The notes under the pieces: model-generated
Database searches by the model: none
What the model was told of the DNA's origin: nothing
The model's input: the letters and a program-made list of their open reading frames with translations, nothing else
Translations under genes and position numbers: made by a program
Shown: positions 1-9,613 of the stretch, in pieces
How positions within the stretch are numbered: the stretch's first letter is position 1
Layout: the number at the start of each line of letters is the position of its first letter
Source of the DNA: Pseudomonadota bacterium
GTDB lineage: Bacteria > Pseudomonadota > Alphaproteobacteria > Azospirillales > Azospirillaceae
DNA: 24,857 nt
Assembly: GCA_023412175.1 (NCBI GenBank)
Contig: JAEYOB010000353.1
Location: 1 to 24,857 of the forward strand
Direction: 5' to 3'

Positions 1-782
1 GCACCCTGGCGGCCAACCAGACCGGCAGCAAGCTCAACGCGCTGGCCGCCACGGCCGGGCGTCTGGAGGTGGAGCGGAACCTCTCCGCCGCCAACGCCAA
101 CGCCGAGGAGGCGCAGCACGAGCTGGACGACCTCAAGGCGCAGCGCGCCGCCTTCGTCGGGCAGTGGATGAGCGAGACGACCCAGACCCTGCTGCAGCAG
201 CGGACTGAACGCGATGCCTTGGCCGAGCAGATGCAGAAGGCGAAGAAGCGTCAGGAAATGGTGACGCTGCTGGCTCCTGTGGATGCGGTGGTGCTCGAGG
301 TGGCGAGCCGCTCGGTCAACTCGGTGCTGCGCGAGGCCGAACCGCTGTTCACTCTGGTGCCGCTGAACGCGCCCATGGAAGTGATGGCCCAGATCGACGG
401 CAGTGAGATCGGCTTCGTCCGCGAAGGCGATACGGTGAAGATCAAGTTCGACTCATACAACTTCTTCGAACACGGCATGGCCGAGGGCGTTGTCCTCAGC
501 ATCAGCGAGGATTCGTTCACCGGGCGTGCCGACCAGGGAAGCGGGCAGCACGCGGTGGGGAACATCGATCCGAACGGCGGCGTGCCGCGCACCGGTTCCG
601 GGCTGTACTACCGCGCCCGCATCAAGCTGACCAACATGAGCCTCCGGAACGTGCCGGAGAACCTTCAGCTGTTGCCCGGCTTGCCGCTGGTTGCCGACAT
701 CAAGGTGGGCGAACGGACAATCATCTCCTACCTTCTGCGGCCGCTGATGCGCGGTATGAACGAGAGCATGCGTGAGCCCTGA
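1..782 (+). CDS. HlyD-family type I secretion membrane-fusion (adaptor) protein, C-terminal part
   Basis: This is the periplasmic adaptor of a type I secretion system, which links an inner-membrane ABC exporter to a TolC-like outer-membrane channel. The reading frame is open from base 3, so the start lies outside the window and only the last 259 residues are seen. Visible residues about 10-95 are Ala/Glu/Gln/Leu-rich coiled coil. The lipoyl/beta-barrel segment follows, with the family signature around APVDAVVLEVASRS and the stretch IGFVREGDTVKIKFDSY. The end is the typical HlyD C-terminus with GLPLVADIKVGERTIISYLL and ESMREP just before the stop. The Sel1 gene starts 11 nt downstream, so the two are probably co-transcribed. 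An ABC exporter gene would be expected upstream, outside the window. The RTX proteins at the right end are the kind of substrate this system exports, but a direct link is inference. Confidence 0.93.
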   Translation, partial: TLAANQTGSKLNALAATAGRLEVERNLSAANANAEEAQHELDDLKAQRAAFVGQWMSETTQTLLQQRTERDALAEQMQKAKKRQEMVTLLAPVDAVVLEVASRSVNSVLREAEPLFTLVPLNAPMEVMAQIDGSEIGFVREGDTVKIKFDSYNFFEHGMAEGVVLSISEDSFTGRADQGSGQHAVGNIDPNGGVPRTGSGLYYRARIKLTNMSLRNVPENLQLLPGLPLVADIKVGERTIISYLLRPLMRGMNESMREP

Positions 783-793
783 GGTCTGAGGTC

Positions 794-2182
794 ATGAGTT
801 TGCAGAGTTCGGGCGGGCACCGTCCGTCGGCGTCCCCCCGTCCCGCAGGTCCGCCCCGATCCGGTGGATGGCTGAGCGACCTGCTGCGTTTCAGGACCAG
901 CCGCAAGCGCGCCATCAGCCGCATGGAGGAGGCGTTCGAGAACGGGAACTCCGCGCGGGCCATTGCGCTGCTGAAGAAACTGGCTGCGGCCGGGGAAACG
1001 GAAGCGCAACTCCGCCTTGGCCAATGCTTTGTCGAAGGCCAGGGCGTGGTCCGCAATGTCCCCGATGCCGTGGTCTGGCTTCGCCGCGCGGCGGAGGCCG
1101 GGCATGCGGAGGCACAGCGCCTGCTTGCGAACATCCTGTTGCACGGGTCGGCCGGGCTGTCGCGCACCTACGCCCCGGACACATGGTACGGCCAAGCGGC
1201 CGACGCTGCGGCGCAGGCCAACCGCGATCTGCTGTTTCCAACCGGAATCGAGGTGCCGAAGAACGCGGAGGAAGGGCTCCGGTGGATGGAGAGTTCCGCC
1301 GAGGGCGGCAACGCTCTCGCCCAGGTCAATATGGCGCGCTTCTATCTCAACGGCCATGGAGTCCCGAGGGATCCGGAGCGCGCCCTTGCCCTGTTGAAGA
1401 CATCCGCCGGTGCCGACTGTGTCGAGGCCCATCGGACGTTGGGGACCCTCTATATTCAGGGACAGGTCGTCGAGCGCAGCGAAGCCGACGCCATAAAGCA
1501 TCTGCGCACTGCGGCGGAGCACGGCCACCTGGAAGCGATGAGCGAGGTGGCGTTGCTGTACCTTTCCGCCGCGGAGCCGCTTCGCGATCCATCGGAAGCC
1601 GCCAAGTGGTTCCAGCGTGCGGTCGAGCGGCATCATGCACCGTCCATGATCAACCTGGCCAACCTGTACGCCACCGGGCAGGGGGTCCAGGCGGACATGG
1701 GGCGGGTGATTGCGTTGCTGGCCAAGGCCGCGCGCAAGGGAAGCGCGATCGCCCAGTGGCGTCTCGGTGTCCTGTACGAGAAGGGGCAGGTCGTCGAGCA
1801 GGATCTGTATGAGGCGTCCATCTGGTTCCAGAAGGCGGCCGAGCAAGGCTACGCCCCTGCGCAGTTCGATCTGGGCCTGTTCTTCTATCGCGGGCGAGCC
1901 ATGAAGGCGGACCCTTTCCAGGCAGTGGAATGGCTTGAGAAGGCGGCCCTTCAAGGGCATGTGGAAGCGGCCATCAATCTGGGCCTCATCATCGGCCGCG
2001 GCCGGGTTGGCGCACCCGACCTGGAACGCGCGAAGCATTGGCTGGACTATGCCTGGGAGCGCGCCCAGCCCGTGCATCGAGCCGGCCTCACGCGATGCTA
2101 CGGCGAGTTCGGGCTGGCGGCGCCCGAGGGGGAAGTCGACGCGCAGGCACCCGCGCCAGCGGAACAGAACGTCGAAGGGTAG
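794..2182 (+). CDS. Sel1-like repeat (TPR-like) protein
   Basis: This 462-aa protein is built almost wholly of Sel1-like repeats, helical hairpins that act as protein-binding scaffolds. After a Pro/Arg/Ser-rich N-terminus of about 35 residues there are roughly nine repeats of 35-38 residues, from about residue 67 to 425. They carry the pattern A-x2-LG-x2-Y-x2-G-x-GV-x2-D-x3-A-x2-W-x3-AA-x2-G; good examples are near residues 318-355 and 356-391. No signal peptide or membrane segment is evident, so it is probably cytoplasmic. The ATG at 794 is preceded by GAGGTCTGAGG, a reasonable ribosome-binding site. It follows the HlyD gene by 11 nt, suggesting a shared transcript and perhaps a regulatory or assembly role beside the secretion system. 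Its partner cannot be deduced from sequence. Confidence 0.9.
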   Translation: MSLQSSGGHRPSASPRPAGPPRSGGWLSDLLRFRTSRKRAISRMEEAFENGNSARAIALLKKLAAAGETEAQLRLGQCFVEGQGVVRNVPDAVVWLRRAAEAGHAEAQRLLANILLHGSAGLSRTYAPDTWYGQAADAAAQANRDLLFPTGIEVPKNAEEGLRWMESSAEGGNALAQVNMARFYLNGHGVPRDPERALALLKTSAGADCVEAHRTLGTLYIQGQVVERSEADAIKHLRTAAEHGHLEAMSEVALLYLSAAEPLRDPSEAAKWFQRAVERHHAPSMINLANLYATGQGVQADMGRVIALLAKAARKGSAIAQWRLGVLYEKGQVVEQDLYEASIWFQKAAEQGYAPAQFDLGLFFYRGRAMKADPFQAVEWLEKAALQGHVEAAINLGLIIGRGRVGAPDLERAKHWLDYAWERAQPVHRAGLTRCYGEFGLAAPEGEVDAQAPAPAEQNVEG

Positions 2183-2210
2183 GGCTGCTCCGGCACGATG
2201 GCATGGGGTT

Positions 2211-2225
2211 GACGCCTGCGGCGTC
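2211..2225. terminator. weak hairpin between convergent genes
   Basis: A 6-bp stem GACGCC/GGCGTC with a TGC loop lies in the 55-nt gap between the convergent Sel1 and glycosyltransferase genes. There is no T-tract on either side, so it is only a possible bidirectional terminator. Confidence 0.25.
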
Positions 2226-2237
2226 GCCCTCGGCGCA

Positions 2238-3167
2238 TCAACGTAGGAAGGAGTCCCAGAAGCTGCGGAGCCCGGTGACGAACGCATCACGGCTGTACGT
2301 CCCGGCGGTCGCGCACCCGCACTGCGTCATGGCGTCGGCCAGCGGATCTCGCGTCCCGGCGAACCGCAACGCGCGGGCCAGATCGTCCACGCACTGCCAG
2401 CAATCCTCGTTTTCGGTCCAGAAACCGTTGAGGCCGGACGCGTATTCGCGCCCGCCGACACCGGTGAAACCGACGACGAGGCAGCCGCTGGCCATGGCTT
2501 CGAGCGGCGTCAGCCCCAGCCCTTCGAGGCGGCTCAGCGACAGGAAGACAGCGGATTCGCCCATGATGCGCGCGACTTCCTCTTCACTCGCCTGCTTGAT
2601 CTCGACAAATGGAGTCTCGCGAAGGTCGGGGTGCCGCGTCTTCAGCAGGTCGATGATGAACTCGGCTTCGAGGGCGCGCTTGCGGGCGTAGAAGCACACC
2701 TGAAGACGCTTCTCCCGCGGGTGGAACAGCGTCTGGTCCACATAGCAGGGGACGACGCTTACCGGCGTGCCGGGGAACCTCTCCAGCAGGTAGCGGCCAA
2801 TCGTCTCGCTGGACGCCAGGAAGTGGTTGATCCCGGCCTCCCGCGCCGTCCGGTAGGTGCTTATGCCGCGGGGCGCATAGTACTGGTTCTGACAGAACAC
2901 GACTCTTTGGGCGTTGACGCCCCGGGCGCGCTCGATCAGATCCCGGTCGTCTTCCGGAAGGACGATGATGTCGCCGGGACGCGCCTTGAAATCGTGCTGC
3001 GAAAGCAATGGCGCTTGGTGGTGCAGCCAGTCCGGCCCGGAATCCCCGTGCGTGAGGACATACGCGTCGAAGCCCTCGGCGGCCAGTGCCTCGACATGCC
3101 GGTAGGTGAGCTTGATCCCCCCGGTGATGTTTCCGGCCATGGTGCACGTGTAGATGATCCGGGTCAT
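2238..3167 (-). CDS. GT4-type glycosyltransferase (309 aa)
   Basis: This is a GT-B-fold glycosyltransferase of the GT1/GT4 superfamily, expected to add a sugar from a nucleotide donor to the growing glycan at the cytoplasmic face. The N-terminus TCTMAGNITGGIKLTYRHVE has the glycine-rich first loop followed by the helix typical of these enzymes. Near the C-terminus, SRLEGLGLTPLEAMASGCLV supplies the donor-binding E-x7-E pair (E215 and E223). At 309 aa it is shorter than the usual 350-400. The frame stays open further upstream, but I chose the ATG at 3165-3167 because it overlaps the stop of the preceding gene by 4 nt (ATGA), the classic translational-coupling arrangement. It is the last gene of the leftward nine-gene run. 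Donor and acceptor are unknown. Confidence 0.88.
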   Translation of the reverse strand: MTRIIYTCTMAGNITGGIKLTYRHVEALAAEGFDAYVLTHGDSGPDWLHHQAPLLSQHDFKARPGDIIVLPEDDRDLIERARGVNAQRVVFCQNQYYAPRGISTYRTAREAGINHFLASSETIGRYLLERFPGTPVSVVPCYVDQTLFHPREKRLQVCFYARKRALEAEFIIDLLKTRHPDLRETPFVEIKQASEEEVARIMGESAVFLSLSRLEGLGLTPLEAMASGCLVVGFTGVGGREYASGLNGFWTENEDCWQCVDDLARALRFAGTRDPLADAMTQCGCATAGTYSRDAFVTGLRSFWDSFLR

Positions 3168-4531
3168 GGGCTCCTCGGCTCCGCTGTTCCGGTTGGAGGG
3201 CAGGCCGTCTGCCGCTCCAGGGCGGCGCGCACGCGGTCTACGACCTCGTTCCACGCGCCGGGTGTCCACTGGCGGAACAGGCGCATGGTCGGGTACCAGG
3301 GCGAGTCCTCGCGCTCGACGAGCCACCGCCAGTCCGCCAGATGCGGCAGCAGCAACCAGGTCGGGCGCCCGAGGGCCCCCGCCAAGTGCGCGACGGACGT
3401 ATCCACCGTGATCACGAGGTCGAGCTTGGCGACGATCCTGGCGGTATCCGCCATGTCTTCGATGTGCGGCGCCATATCGAGGATTGGGAGGGGCACGCCG
3501 CCGCCGCCCAGTTCGGCCGCCGCAGGTCCCTTCTGCAGGGAGACGGCGGCAACGCCGGGGACGGTTGCCAGGGATGCCAGCAACGGCAGCGGGCAGGACC
3601 GGTCGGTCGATGAGCTGGCCCAGACCACACCGACGCGCAAACCGTGCTCCGGCAACGGTGGTGAGGGGCCGTCCGGAGCATGAAGGTAGGGGGGTGCGGC
3701 CGGCAGGCTGTCCAACGTGGTTCCGAAGATGGTCGGCAGGCTGGCGATGGACGCCTGGAGCGCGGCCTGCGGTGCCGGGGCCCGGCGCGGCACGATGCGG
3801 GGGGCTCCTGGCTGGGCGGCCAGGAGGCTGATCAATTCAGGCTGACACTCGACCACGATGTCGGTGCCGCGCCGCTGCACCAGCGGGAGGAAGCGGATGA
3901 ACTGCAGCGCATCGCCCAATCCCTGTTCGGAATAGAGGAGGAGGGTGCGGCCGTCGAACCGCTCGCCGGTCCAGGCGGGTATGGTGCGGCGCTCGACCGG
4001 CATGCCGGGGCGCAGCCACCGCCATTCGTAGTACGGCCAGCCTTCGCTGTACCGGCCGAGCCGCAGCAGAATCAGGCCGAGGTTCCAACCGGCTTCCACG
4101 TGGCCCGGTCGCAGGTGCAGCGCTCGGCGGAAGGCGGCGGTCGCCTCTTCGAAGCGGTGCAGCCGTTCCAGTGCGTTTCCGAGGTTGTAGTGGAGCTCGG
4201 CGCGGTCCGGGACGGCTGCCACGGCGTCCTGAAGGTGGCGCACGGCGGCCTCATGACGGCCGGCTGAACCAAGGACGACGGCCAGGTTGCTCAGCGGATT
4301 GGGCTGGTCGGGCTGCGCGATGCGCGCGCGCGCCAGCGTACCCAGCGCCTCCTCCGGCTGGCCGGCACCGTATGCGACGATGCCGACACCCTGGAGTGCG
4401 CGCCAATCCGCCGGATGCAGCGTCAGCAGGCACCGGTACAGGTGCCGGGCGCCGTCGCGGTCGCCCGTCCTTAGCCGTTCGGCGGCGGCGGTGGCGAGCC
4501 GGTCCGCATCTTCGGCCATATCGGCGTGCAT
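3164..4531 (-). CDS. TPR-repeat protein with C-terminal GT9-like (heptosyltransferase-fold) domain
   Basis: This 455-aa two-part protein has about four TPR units in residues 8-150 (for example AELHYNLGNALERLHRFEEA) and a GT-B domain related to GT9 heptosyltransferases from about residue 195. The GT part shows EQGLGDALQFIRFLPLV, with GLGD at 204-207, and the late motif DTSVAHLAG at 377-385 in the donor-binding lobe. Such TPR-GT9-like proteins occur in bacterial glycosylation loci, and the TPR part may hold a protein or glycan partner. The frame extends to a TTG at 4582, but that would overlap fcl by 44 nt. The ATG at 4529-4531, 7 nt after the fcl stop, is preferred; an ATG at 4519 is also possible. 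No strong Shine-Dalgarno decides this. The acceptor is unknown. Confidence 0.88.
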   Translation of the reverse strand: MHADMAEDADRLATAAAERLRTGDRDGARHLYRCLLTLHPADWRALQGVGIVAYGAGQPEEALGTLARARIAQPDQPNPLSNLAVVLGSAGRHEAAVRHLQDAVAAVPDRAELHYNLGNALERLHRFEEATAAFRRALHLRPGHVEAGWNLGLILLRLGRYSEGWPYYEWRWLRPGMPVERRTIPAWTGERFDGRTLLLYSEQGLGDALQFIRFLPLVQRRGTDIVVECQPELISLLAAQPGAPRIVPRRAPAPQAALQASIASLPTIFGTTLDSLPAAPPYLHAPDGPSPPLPEHGLRVGVVWASSSTDRSCPLPLLASLATVPGVAAVSLQKGPAAAELGGGGVPLPILDMAPHIEDMADTARIVAKLDLVITVDTSVAHLAGALGRPTWLLLPHLADWRWLVEREDSPWYPTMRLFRQWTPGAWNEVVDRVRAALERQTACPPTGTAEPRSP

Positions 4532-4538
4532 GGCCGGG

Positions 4539-5495
4539 TCAGGAAGTGACGTGTTCGAGGTACCAGCCGTAAGCGTCGGCAATGCCGTCCTCGAACCCGA
4601 TGCGCGCGCGCCATCCCAGTCCGCTCAGGGCATCGACGTTCAGCAGTTTGCGCGGCGTGCCGTCCGGCTTGCTGGTGTCGAAGACCAGATCGCCGCGGAA
4701 GCCGACGACGCGCGCCACGGTCTCCGCCGCCTCGCGGATCGTCACGTCCGTGCCCGTACCGACGTTGAACGGAACGTCGCCCGAATAGCGCTCCATCAGG
4801 AACACGCAGGCATCCGCCAGATCGTCCACATGGAGGAACTCGCGCATGGGCGCTCCCGTCCCCCACACCTCGACCGTCGGCTTGCCGCTGACCTTCGCCT
4901 CATGGAACTTGCGGATCAGGGCGGGCAGCACGTGGCTCGACAGGAGATCGTAATTGTCGCTCGGCCCGTACAGGTTGGTGGGCATCGCCGAGATGAAGTC
5001 GCAGCCGTACTGCCGGCGATAGGCCTGACACAGCTTGATCCCGGCGATCTTGGCGATCGCGTACCACTGGTTGGTCGGCTCCAGCGGTCCGGTGAGCAGG
5101 GCGTCCTCGGTGATCGGCTGCGGTGCCAGGCGCGGGTAGATGCAGGACGAGCCGAGGAACAGCAACTTGCGCACCCCGGCGGACCGCGCCGCGTGGATGA
5201 CGTTCGCCTCGATCATCAGGTTGTCGTAGATGAACTCGGCGGGGCGCGTGTCGTTGGCGTGGATGCCGCCGACCGTCGCCGCGACGAGGAACACCGCGTC
5301 GGGCTTCTCGGCCTCCAGGAACGCCTCGACCTCGGCCTGACGGCGCAGGTCGACCCGGTCGCGCCCGGCGGTCAGGACGGCGCAGTCCTCGCGTTCGAGC
5401 CGGCGCACGATGGCGGAGCCCACCATGCCCCGGTGCCCGGCCACCCAGACACGGCGGCCCGCCAGCGGGAACAGCGGTTCAGCGGTCATCGCCAT
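4539..5495 (-). CDS. fcl: GDP-L-fucose synthase (GDP-4-keto-6-deoxymannose 3,5-epimerase/4-reductase)
   Basis: The enzyme converts the Gmd product GDP-4-keto-6-deoxy-D-mannose to GDP-L-fucose with NADPH. It is an extended short-chain dehydrogenase with the Rossmann motif GHRGMVG at residues 20-26, the SSCIYP serine motif at 116-121 and the catalytic Y145-x3-K149 in WYAIAKIAG. Its 318 aa match the family. The stop of gmd lies inside this gene's start (17-nt overlap). I chose the ATG at 5495 because AGGAGG lies 9 nt upstream; a second in-frame ATG at 5489 is possible. The gmd-fcl pairing makes the assignment strong. The product, activated fucose, would feed one of the neighbouring glycosyltransferases. 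Confidence 0.96.
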   Translation of the reverse strand: MAMTAEPLFPLAGRRVWVAGHRGMVGSAIVRRLEREDCAVLTAGRDRVDLRRQAEVEAFLEAEKPDAVFLVAATVGGIHANDTRPAEFIYDNLMIEANVIHAARSAGVRKLLFLGSSCIYPRLAPQPITEDALLTGPLEPTNQWYAIAKIAGIKLCQAYRRQYGCDFISAMPTNLYGPSDNYDLLSSHVLPALIRKFHEAKVSGKPTVEVWGTGAPMREFLHVDDLADACVFLMERYSGDVPFNVGTGTDVTIREAAETVARVVGFRGDLVFDTSKPDGTPRKLLNVDALSGLGWRARIGFEDGIADAYGWYLEHVTS

Positions 5496-6549
5496 AGCGC
5501 TGCGCCTCCTGCCGCACGGCCTCCAGGTCGGACTCGACCATCTCACGCACGAGGTCGGCGAAGGGCGTGCGGTGCGACCAGCCGAGCTTGCGATGGGCCT
5601 TGCTCGGGTCGCCGAGCAGCAGGTCGACCTCGGTCGGGCGGAAGTAGCGCGGATCGATCTCGACCAGCGTGGCGCCGGTCCGCGCGTCCACGCCCGTCTC
5701 GCCGACCCCGCTGCCGCGCCATTCGATGGTCCGGCCGACCGCGGTGAAGGCGCGTTCGACGAACTCGCGGACGCTGTGCGTTTCACCGGTCGCCAGCACG
5801 TAGTCGTCGGCCTCGGGCTGCTGCAGCATCAGCCACATGCCCTCGACGTAGTCGCGGGCGTGGCCCCAGTCGCGCTTGGCGTCCAGGTTGCCGAGGTACA
5901 GCTTCTCCTGGCGGCCCAGTTCGATGGCGGCGACGGCGCGCGTGATCTTGCGGGTAACGAAGGTCTCGCCGCGGATCGGGCTCTCATGGTTGAACAGGAT
6001 GCCGTTGGAGGCGTGCATCCCGTACGCCTCGCGGTAGTTCACCGTGATCCAGTAGGCGTAGAGCTTGGCCGCGGCGTAGGGGCTGCGCGGGTAGAACGGC
6101 GTGGTTTCCGTTTGCGGCGTTTCCTGAACCTTGCCGTACAGCTCGGAAGTGGACGCCTGATAGAAGCGGCTCCGGTCGGTCAAGCCCAGGATCCGGATCG
6201 CTTCCAGCAGGCGCAGCGTGCCGATGCCGTCGGCGTTCGCCGTATACTCCGGCGTCTCGAAGCTCACCTGCACATGACTCTGTGCCGCGAGGTTGTAGAT
6301 CTCGTCCGGCTGGGTTTCCCCGACGATGCGGATCAGGTTGGTCGCATCGGTCAGGTCGCCGTAATGCATGAAGAACCGGACGCCGGACTCGTGCGGGTCG
6401 CGGTACAGATGGTCCACGCGCGCCGTGTTGAAGGACGACGACCGGCGCTTGACGCCGTGAACGATATAGCCCTTGGCGAGCAGCAGCTCGGCCAGATAGG
6501 CACCATCCTGGCCGGTCACGCCGGTGATGAGAGCAACCTTTTGCGACAT
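5479..6549 (-). CDS. gmd: GDP-mannose 4,6-dehydratase
   Basis: The enzyme makes GDP-4-keto-6-deoxy-D-mannose from GDP-D-mannose, the committed step to GDP-fucose and related deoxysugars. It is a 356-aa extended SDR with the nucleotide-binding motif GVTGQDG (10-16), the substrate region [15 protein letters not shown], the catalytic STSE cluster (S133-E136) and Y158-x3-K162. ATGs at 6549 and 6561 are both possible. I chose 6549 because the protein then begins [10 protein letters not shown], as in homologues; neither has a strong Shine-Dalgarno. It overlaps fcl by 17 nt. No manA or manC gene is in the window, so GDP-mannose must come from elsewhere. Confidence 0.96.
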   Translation of the reverse strand: MSQKVALITGVTGQDGAYLAELLLAKGYIVHGVKRRSSSFNTARVDHLYRDPHESGVRFFMHYGDLTDATNLIRIVGETQPDEIYNLAAQSHVQVSFETPEYTANADGIGTLRLLEAIRILGLTDRSRFYQASTSELYGKVQETPQTETTPFYPRSPYAAAKLYAYWITVNYREAYGMHASNGILFNHESPIRGETFVTRKITRAVAAIELGRQEKLYLGNLDAKRDWGHARDYVEGMWLMLQQPEADDYVLATGETHSVREFVERAFTAVGRTIEWRGSGVGETGVDARTGATLVEIDPRYFRPTEVDLLLGDPSKAHRKLGWSHRTPFADLVREMVESDLEAVRQEAQRYGDDR

Positions 6550-6611
6550 CCGAGCATCCATAACAAATCGCCGCGTGTGGCGGCTGTCTTGCGCATATTT
6601 CATACCGCGCG

Positions 6612-7817
6612 TCAAGCGCGGGCCGGCCTGCCCTCTGCGTCATCCAGGAGACCGAACAGCGTGCGGGTGCGTGCCGCCCAGGAGAAGCCGGCCATGAAGG
6701 CGGCTCCTCGCCGGCCGATGGCGCGCGCCTGATCGCGATCCTGGTAGACGGCTTCCAGATGCTCCAGGATTTCCTCGACGGACGAGGCGCCCCAGTCCAG
6801 GGTGTTCACCTTCGGTGCGGGCGGCGCCACGGCCGCCTGCCGGGTTAGCGGCAGGCATGCCTCATCGGCGATGATGTCCAGATGGCCTGTGTTCGCCGAC
6901 ACTATGGTGGGCACGCCGCAGGCCATGCACTCCATGGCCACGAGGTTGGTGCCGCCCTCGCACCGGTTCGGGAACAGCCCGACATGCGCCTCGCGCATCA
7001 GGCGGGCCAACTGGCCCGGACGCGTCTCCGGCACGACCAGCGTCGCCTCGGCCGGCAGGCCGTTGGCCGCCAGCCACGCCTGGACCTCCAATTGTCCGTC
7101 GGCGCCGATGCCGGGCGGGCCATCCGTATGGGGGGAGGCGGCGAGGTGGCGGATCCCTTCGGATTTCGGCCAGTGATTGTGCCACGCCGCGATCAGCAGC
7201 GTCTCGGGATGCCGCTCGCGGAAGCGGCGGACGGCTGCGACGGCAATGTCCTGCCCCTTGCGGAACTCCAGCTTGCCGCCGGAAAAGATGACGAAGCGGT
7301 CGGCCAGGAGGCCGGTGCCGGGTGCCGGATGGAAGATCGACGGATCGATGCCCTGGACGCTGACCCGCACGTTGTTCAGCCCCAGCCCTTCCAGGATGCG
7401 CCCGTTCCAGCCCGATCCGGCGATTACGCTGTCCAGCGCGCGCAGGCGCTCCAGCGCGGCGGTGTCGAAGTGGGCGTCTTCGAAGAAGATCAGGCCGTGG
7501 TTGCGGTTGCCCCGCGGGCGCTCGGCCGTCGAGCCGAGCAGTTGCTCCGCATTGTTCCCCAGCGCGTGCAGCACGGTCATGGGGGCGAGGATGGCGCCGC
7601 CGCCGTAGCTCGCCTGCATGCGTGCCTGCAACTCGTACGCGGCTGTGAGCGTCGGGGAGAGCAGACGGGCTTCCACCGCGGAGAGGTCGAGCGTTGCGGG
7701 TGCCTCCAGCAGCACGGGCGCACCGTATCCGCTGGCGATCAGGTTCAGCGCGATCTGGGAGCCGTACACACCCCAGCCGAAGGTCGAGCCGATCTTCCAG
7801 GCGATGCCGATCTTCAT
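6612..7817 (-). CDS. GT4-type glycosyltransferase, paralogue of the 15129-16355 gene
   Basis: This 401-aa GT-B enzyme has a recognisable first loop ([20 protein letters not shown]). The donor-site stretch is [13 protein letters not shown] (about 178-190), followed by AAWHNHW and then [20 protein letters not shown]. The paired glutamates there are E287 and E296, spaced x8 rather than the usual x7. The same spacing and nearly the same wording occur in the gene at 15129-16355, so the two are duplicates that have since diverged. The start ATG at 7817 lies 7 nt after the stop of the preceding glycosyltransferase, implying co-transcription. The gap to gmd is 62 nt. Sugar specificity cannot be read from sequence. 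Confidence 0.9.
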   Translation of the reverse strand: MKIGIAWKIGSTFGWGVYGSQIALNLIASGYGAPVLLEAPATLDLSAVEARLLSPTLTAAYELQARMQASYGGGAILAPMTVLHALGNNAEQLLGSTAERPRGNRNHGLIFFEDAHFDTAALERLRALDSVIAGSGWNGRILEGLGLNNVRVSVQGIDPSIFHPAPGTGLLADRFVIFSGGKLEFRKGQDIAVAAVRRFRERHPETLLIAAWHNHWPKSEGIRHLAASPHTDGPPGIGADGQLEVQAWLAANGLPAEATLVVPETRPGQLARLMREAHVGLFPNRCEGGTNLVAMECMACGVPTIVSANTGHLDIIADEACLPLTRQAAVAPPAPKVNTLDWGASSVEEILEHLEAVYQDRDQARAIGRRGAAFMAGFSWAARTRTLFGLLDDAEGRPARA

Positions 7818-7824
7818 GTGCGCG

Positions 7825-9510
7825 TCAGCTTTCGCCAGTGGCCCGGCGCACCGTGACGAGGTCCTGTTTCAACAGCCAGGCGCTGGCGCGGCGCAGCGCC
7901 GCGCCGCGCGCCGGGTCGAGGGCGGCAACGGCGTCGAGCGTGCTCTCCCCCGCCGCCTGCAGGTGGTGCAGCACCGTGCGGCAGTCCTCGGCGGTGCAGA
8001 TGAGCGGCATGGCGAAGCTGTTCATTCCCAGGCTCAGACGGTCGATCAGCGCGCCATCCGGATCCGCCGTGTTGAGCGTCAGCCGGGTGCCGTCGTCGAG
8101 CCTGTGGGTCGGATAGCAGCCGAACGCCTCGAACGGGTCTGTGCGCAGCGGGTGGCCCGGCGTGCCGTCCTCCGGCGGGGCGGATTCGGGATCCGTCCGG
8201 CGGCGCGCGTCGAGTTCGCCCCACAGAGCCTGGTAGGCGGCGATGATCACGCGCCAGTCGTAGCGTTCACGCACCCGCCGCCGGCCGGCCGCGCCCATGC
8301 GGCGGCGCAGACCGGCATCCTCGGCAAGTTGCAGGTAGGCCTCGGCGCAGGCGCGCGCGTCCACGGCTGTGCACTGGCTGAGGGCACCGATGTAGCGGTC
8401 GTAGGACAGCCGGCCCTCGGTATACGGATCCATGATCGCATGGCCGCTTCCCGGTTCCGGCATCGTGGTCGGGACGAGGATGCCGGTTTCCCCATGGGCG
8501 ACCGTGTCGCGGTAGCCGTTCCAGTCTGTAGCGACCACCGGCAGCCCGGCCGCCATCGCCTCGATGGGCGTGAGGCCGAAGGTCTCCTGAACATTGTCGG
8601 ACAAGGACGTGAACAGGTCGGCGGCGAACCAGGAGGCGCGGGAATCGGCGTCGTCGGCGCCGTCCACGGTGACGGTGCGCACCGATGGGCACCAGCGCTG
8701 CATGCCCTGCTGGAACTCCACGGCGATGCCGTCGTTGGCGAACCGCCCGGTCATCATCAGCACGATGCGTCGCGACGAACGGCGCGCAGCCTCCTCCAGC
8801 CCCAGGAACATCGGCATTGGATGGGCCTTGGCGTGGAAGGACAGGCGCCCGAAGAAGAGCACCACGACATCGTCCTCGGCCAAGCCGAGTTTGGCGCGCA
8901 GGCGGGCGCGCTGGGCGGCGGCGTCCGGCGGGTCGAAGAGGTCGGCCTCGACGCCAAGCGGGATGACGGGCAGTTGCGGGCGGGTGAGCGGCCTGCTGCC
9001 CATCCGGACGCCGAGGTAGTCGGACCAGCGGTCGAACATCCCTTCGATCACCCGCCGCGCCACGGTCGAGGTGCAGACGACCGCGTCCCACGACTGCACC
9101 GGGGCGATCAGCGCTTCCGCCATGCCGTCGATGGTGCCGTTGGAGCAGATCGTGTGCGTGATTCCGGTGATGCTATAGCGCCTCTGGCCGAACGCCCGGC
9201 GGCGCCATGCGTGGGCTGCAAGGTTGGGATCGGGCACGGACAGGTTGCCCACCGCTTCCATCCGTTCCAACTGGTCGGCGGGGATCCAGCGGACGACGCG
9301 CGCCGGATTGGCTTCCCGCACCTGTCCGGCGAACTGTTCCGCCAGCGGTCGGGTTGCGGCCATGGTGAACAGGTCCGGCGCGTCCAGGTGGCGCGCCATG
9401 CCGCCGAGGAAGCCGGCACCGGCCGAATGCCGTCCCTTCAGGTCCGCGCGTTGGATCTGGAAGGCGTCCGGATGATAGTAGACGGCGGCGGTGCCGCGGG
9501 AAGGGCTCAT
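7825..9510 (-). CDS. GT4-type glycosyltransferase with C-terminal extension (561 aa)
   Basis: This is a GT-B glycosyltransferase, larger than the normal 370-420 aa. The N-terminal lobe starts YYHPDAFQIQRADLKGRHSAGAG in two adjoining stretches (residues 11-33). The C-terminal lobe has VVLFFGRLSFHAKAHPMPMF (about 216-235) and ETFGLTPIEAMAAGLPVVAT with E309 and E317 spaced x7. After the GT lobe ends near residue 440 there is an acidic, Pro-rich linker (about 445-460). A further stretch of roughly 100 residues shows no recognised domain and is Ala/Asp/Leu-rich. The next glycosyltransferase starts 7 nt downstream. A hairpin at 9587-9612 sits between this gene and rmlD. Confidence 0.88.
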   Translation of the reverse strand: MSPSRGTAAVYYHPDAFQIQRADLKGRHSAGAGFLGGMARHLDAPDLFTMAATRPLAEQFAGQVREANPARVVRWIPADQLERMEAVGNLSVPDPNLAAHAWRRRAFGQRRYSITGITHTICSNGTIDGMAEALIAPVQSWDAVVCTSTVARRVIEGMFDRWSDYLGVRMGSRPLTRPQLPVIPLGVEADLFDPPDAAAQRARLRAKLGLAEDDVVVLFFGRLSFHAKAHPMPMFLGLEEAARRSSRRIVLMMTGRFANDGIAVEFQQGMQRWCPSVRTVTVDGADDADSRASWFAADLFTSLSDNVQETFGLTPIEAMAAGLPVVATDWNGYRDTVAHGETGILVPTTMPEPGSGHAIMDPYTEGRLSYDRYIGALSQCTAVDARACAEAYLQLAEDAGLRRRMGAAGRRRVRERYDWRVIIAAYQALWGELDARRRTDPESAPPEDGTPGHPLRTDPFEAFGCYPTHRLDDGTRLTLNTADPDGALIDRLSLGMNSFAMPLICTAEDCRTVLHHLQAAGESTLDAVAALDPARGAALRRASAWLLKQDLVTVRRATGES

Positions 9511-9586
9511 GGCAAATCCAAGGGGCGCCGCGGGATGGGCGCGGAAGGGCGATGGGCAGGGCTGCCGTTATACCCGAGCCGCGGAA

Positions 9587-9612
9587 ACCGCCGCAACCCA
9601 TGCCCCGGCGGT
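9587..9612 (-). terminator. hairpin just after rmlD stop (possible weak terminator or processing site)
   Basis: On the - strand a 7-bp stem ACCGCCG/CGGCGGT with a 12-nt loop begins 1 nt after the rmlD stop codon and is followed by a short TTT. It could partly terminate transcription or protect a 3' end, separating rmlCBD from the glycosyltransferase genes downstream. The T-tract is too short for a confident intrinsic terminator. Confidence 0.35.
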
Positions 9613-9613
9613 G

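Noticed and set aside
728..2290. A 520-codon open frame on the - strand opposite the Sel1 gene
   Set aside because: Its translation is Arg/Gly/Pro/Leu-rich with no domain, and it lies antisense to a clearly real repeat protein; it is a GC-rich shadow frame.
4287..6732. Two long + strand frames opposite gmd and fcl
   Set aside because: Both are antisense to genes with complete catalytic motifs, and their own products have none.
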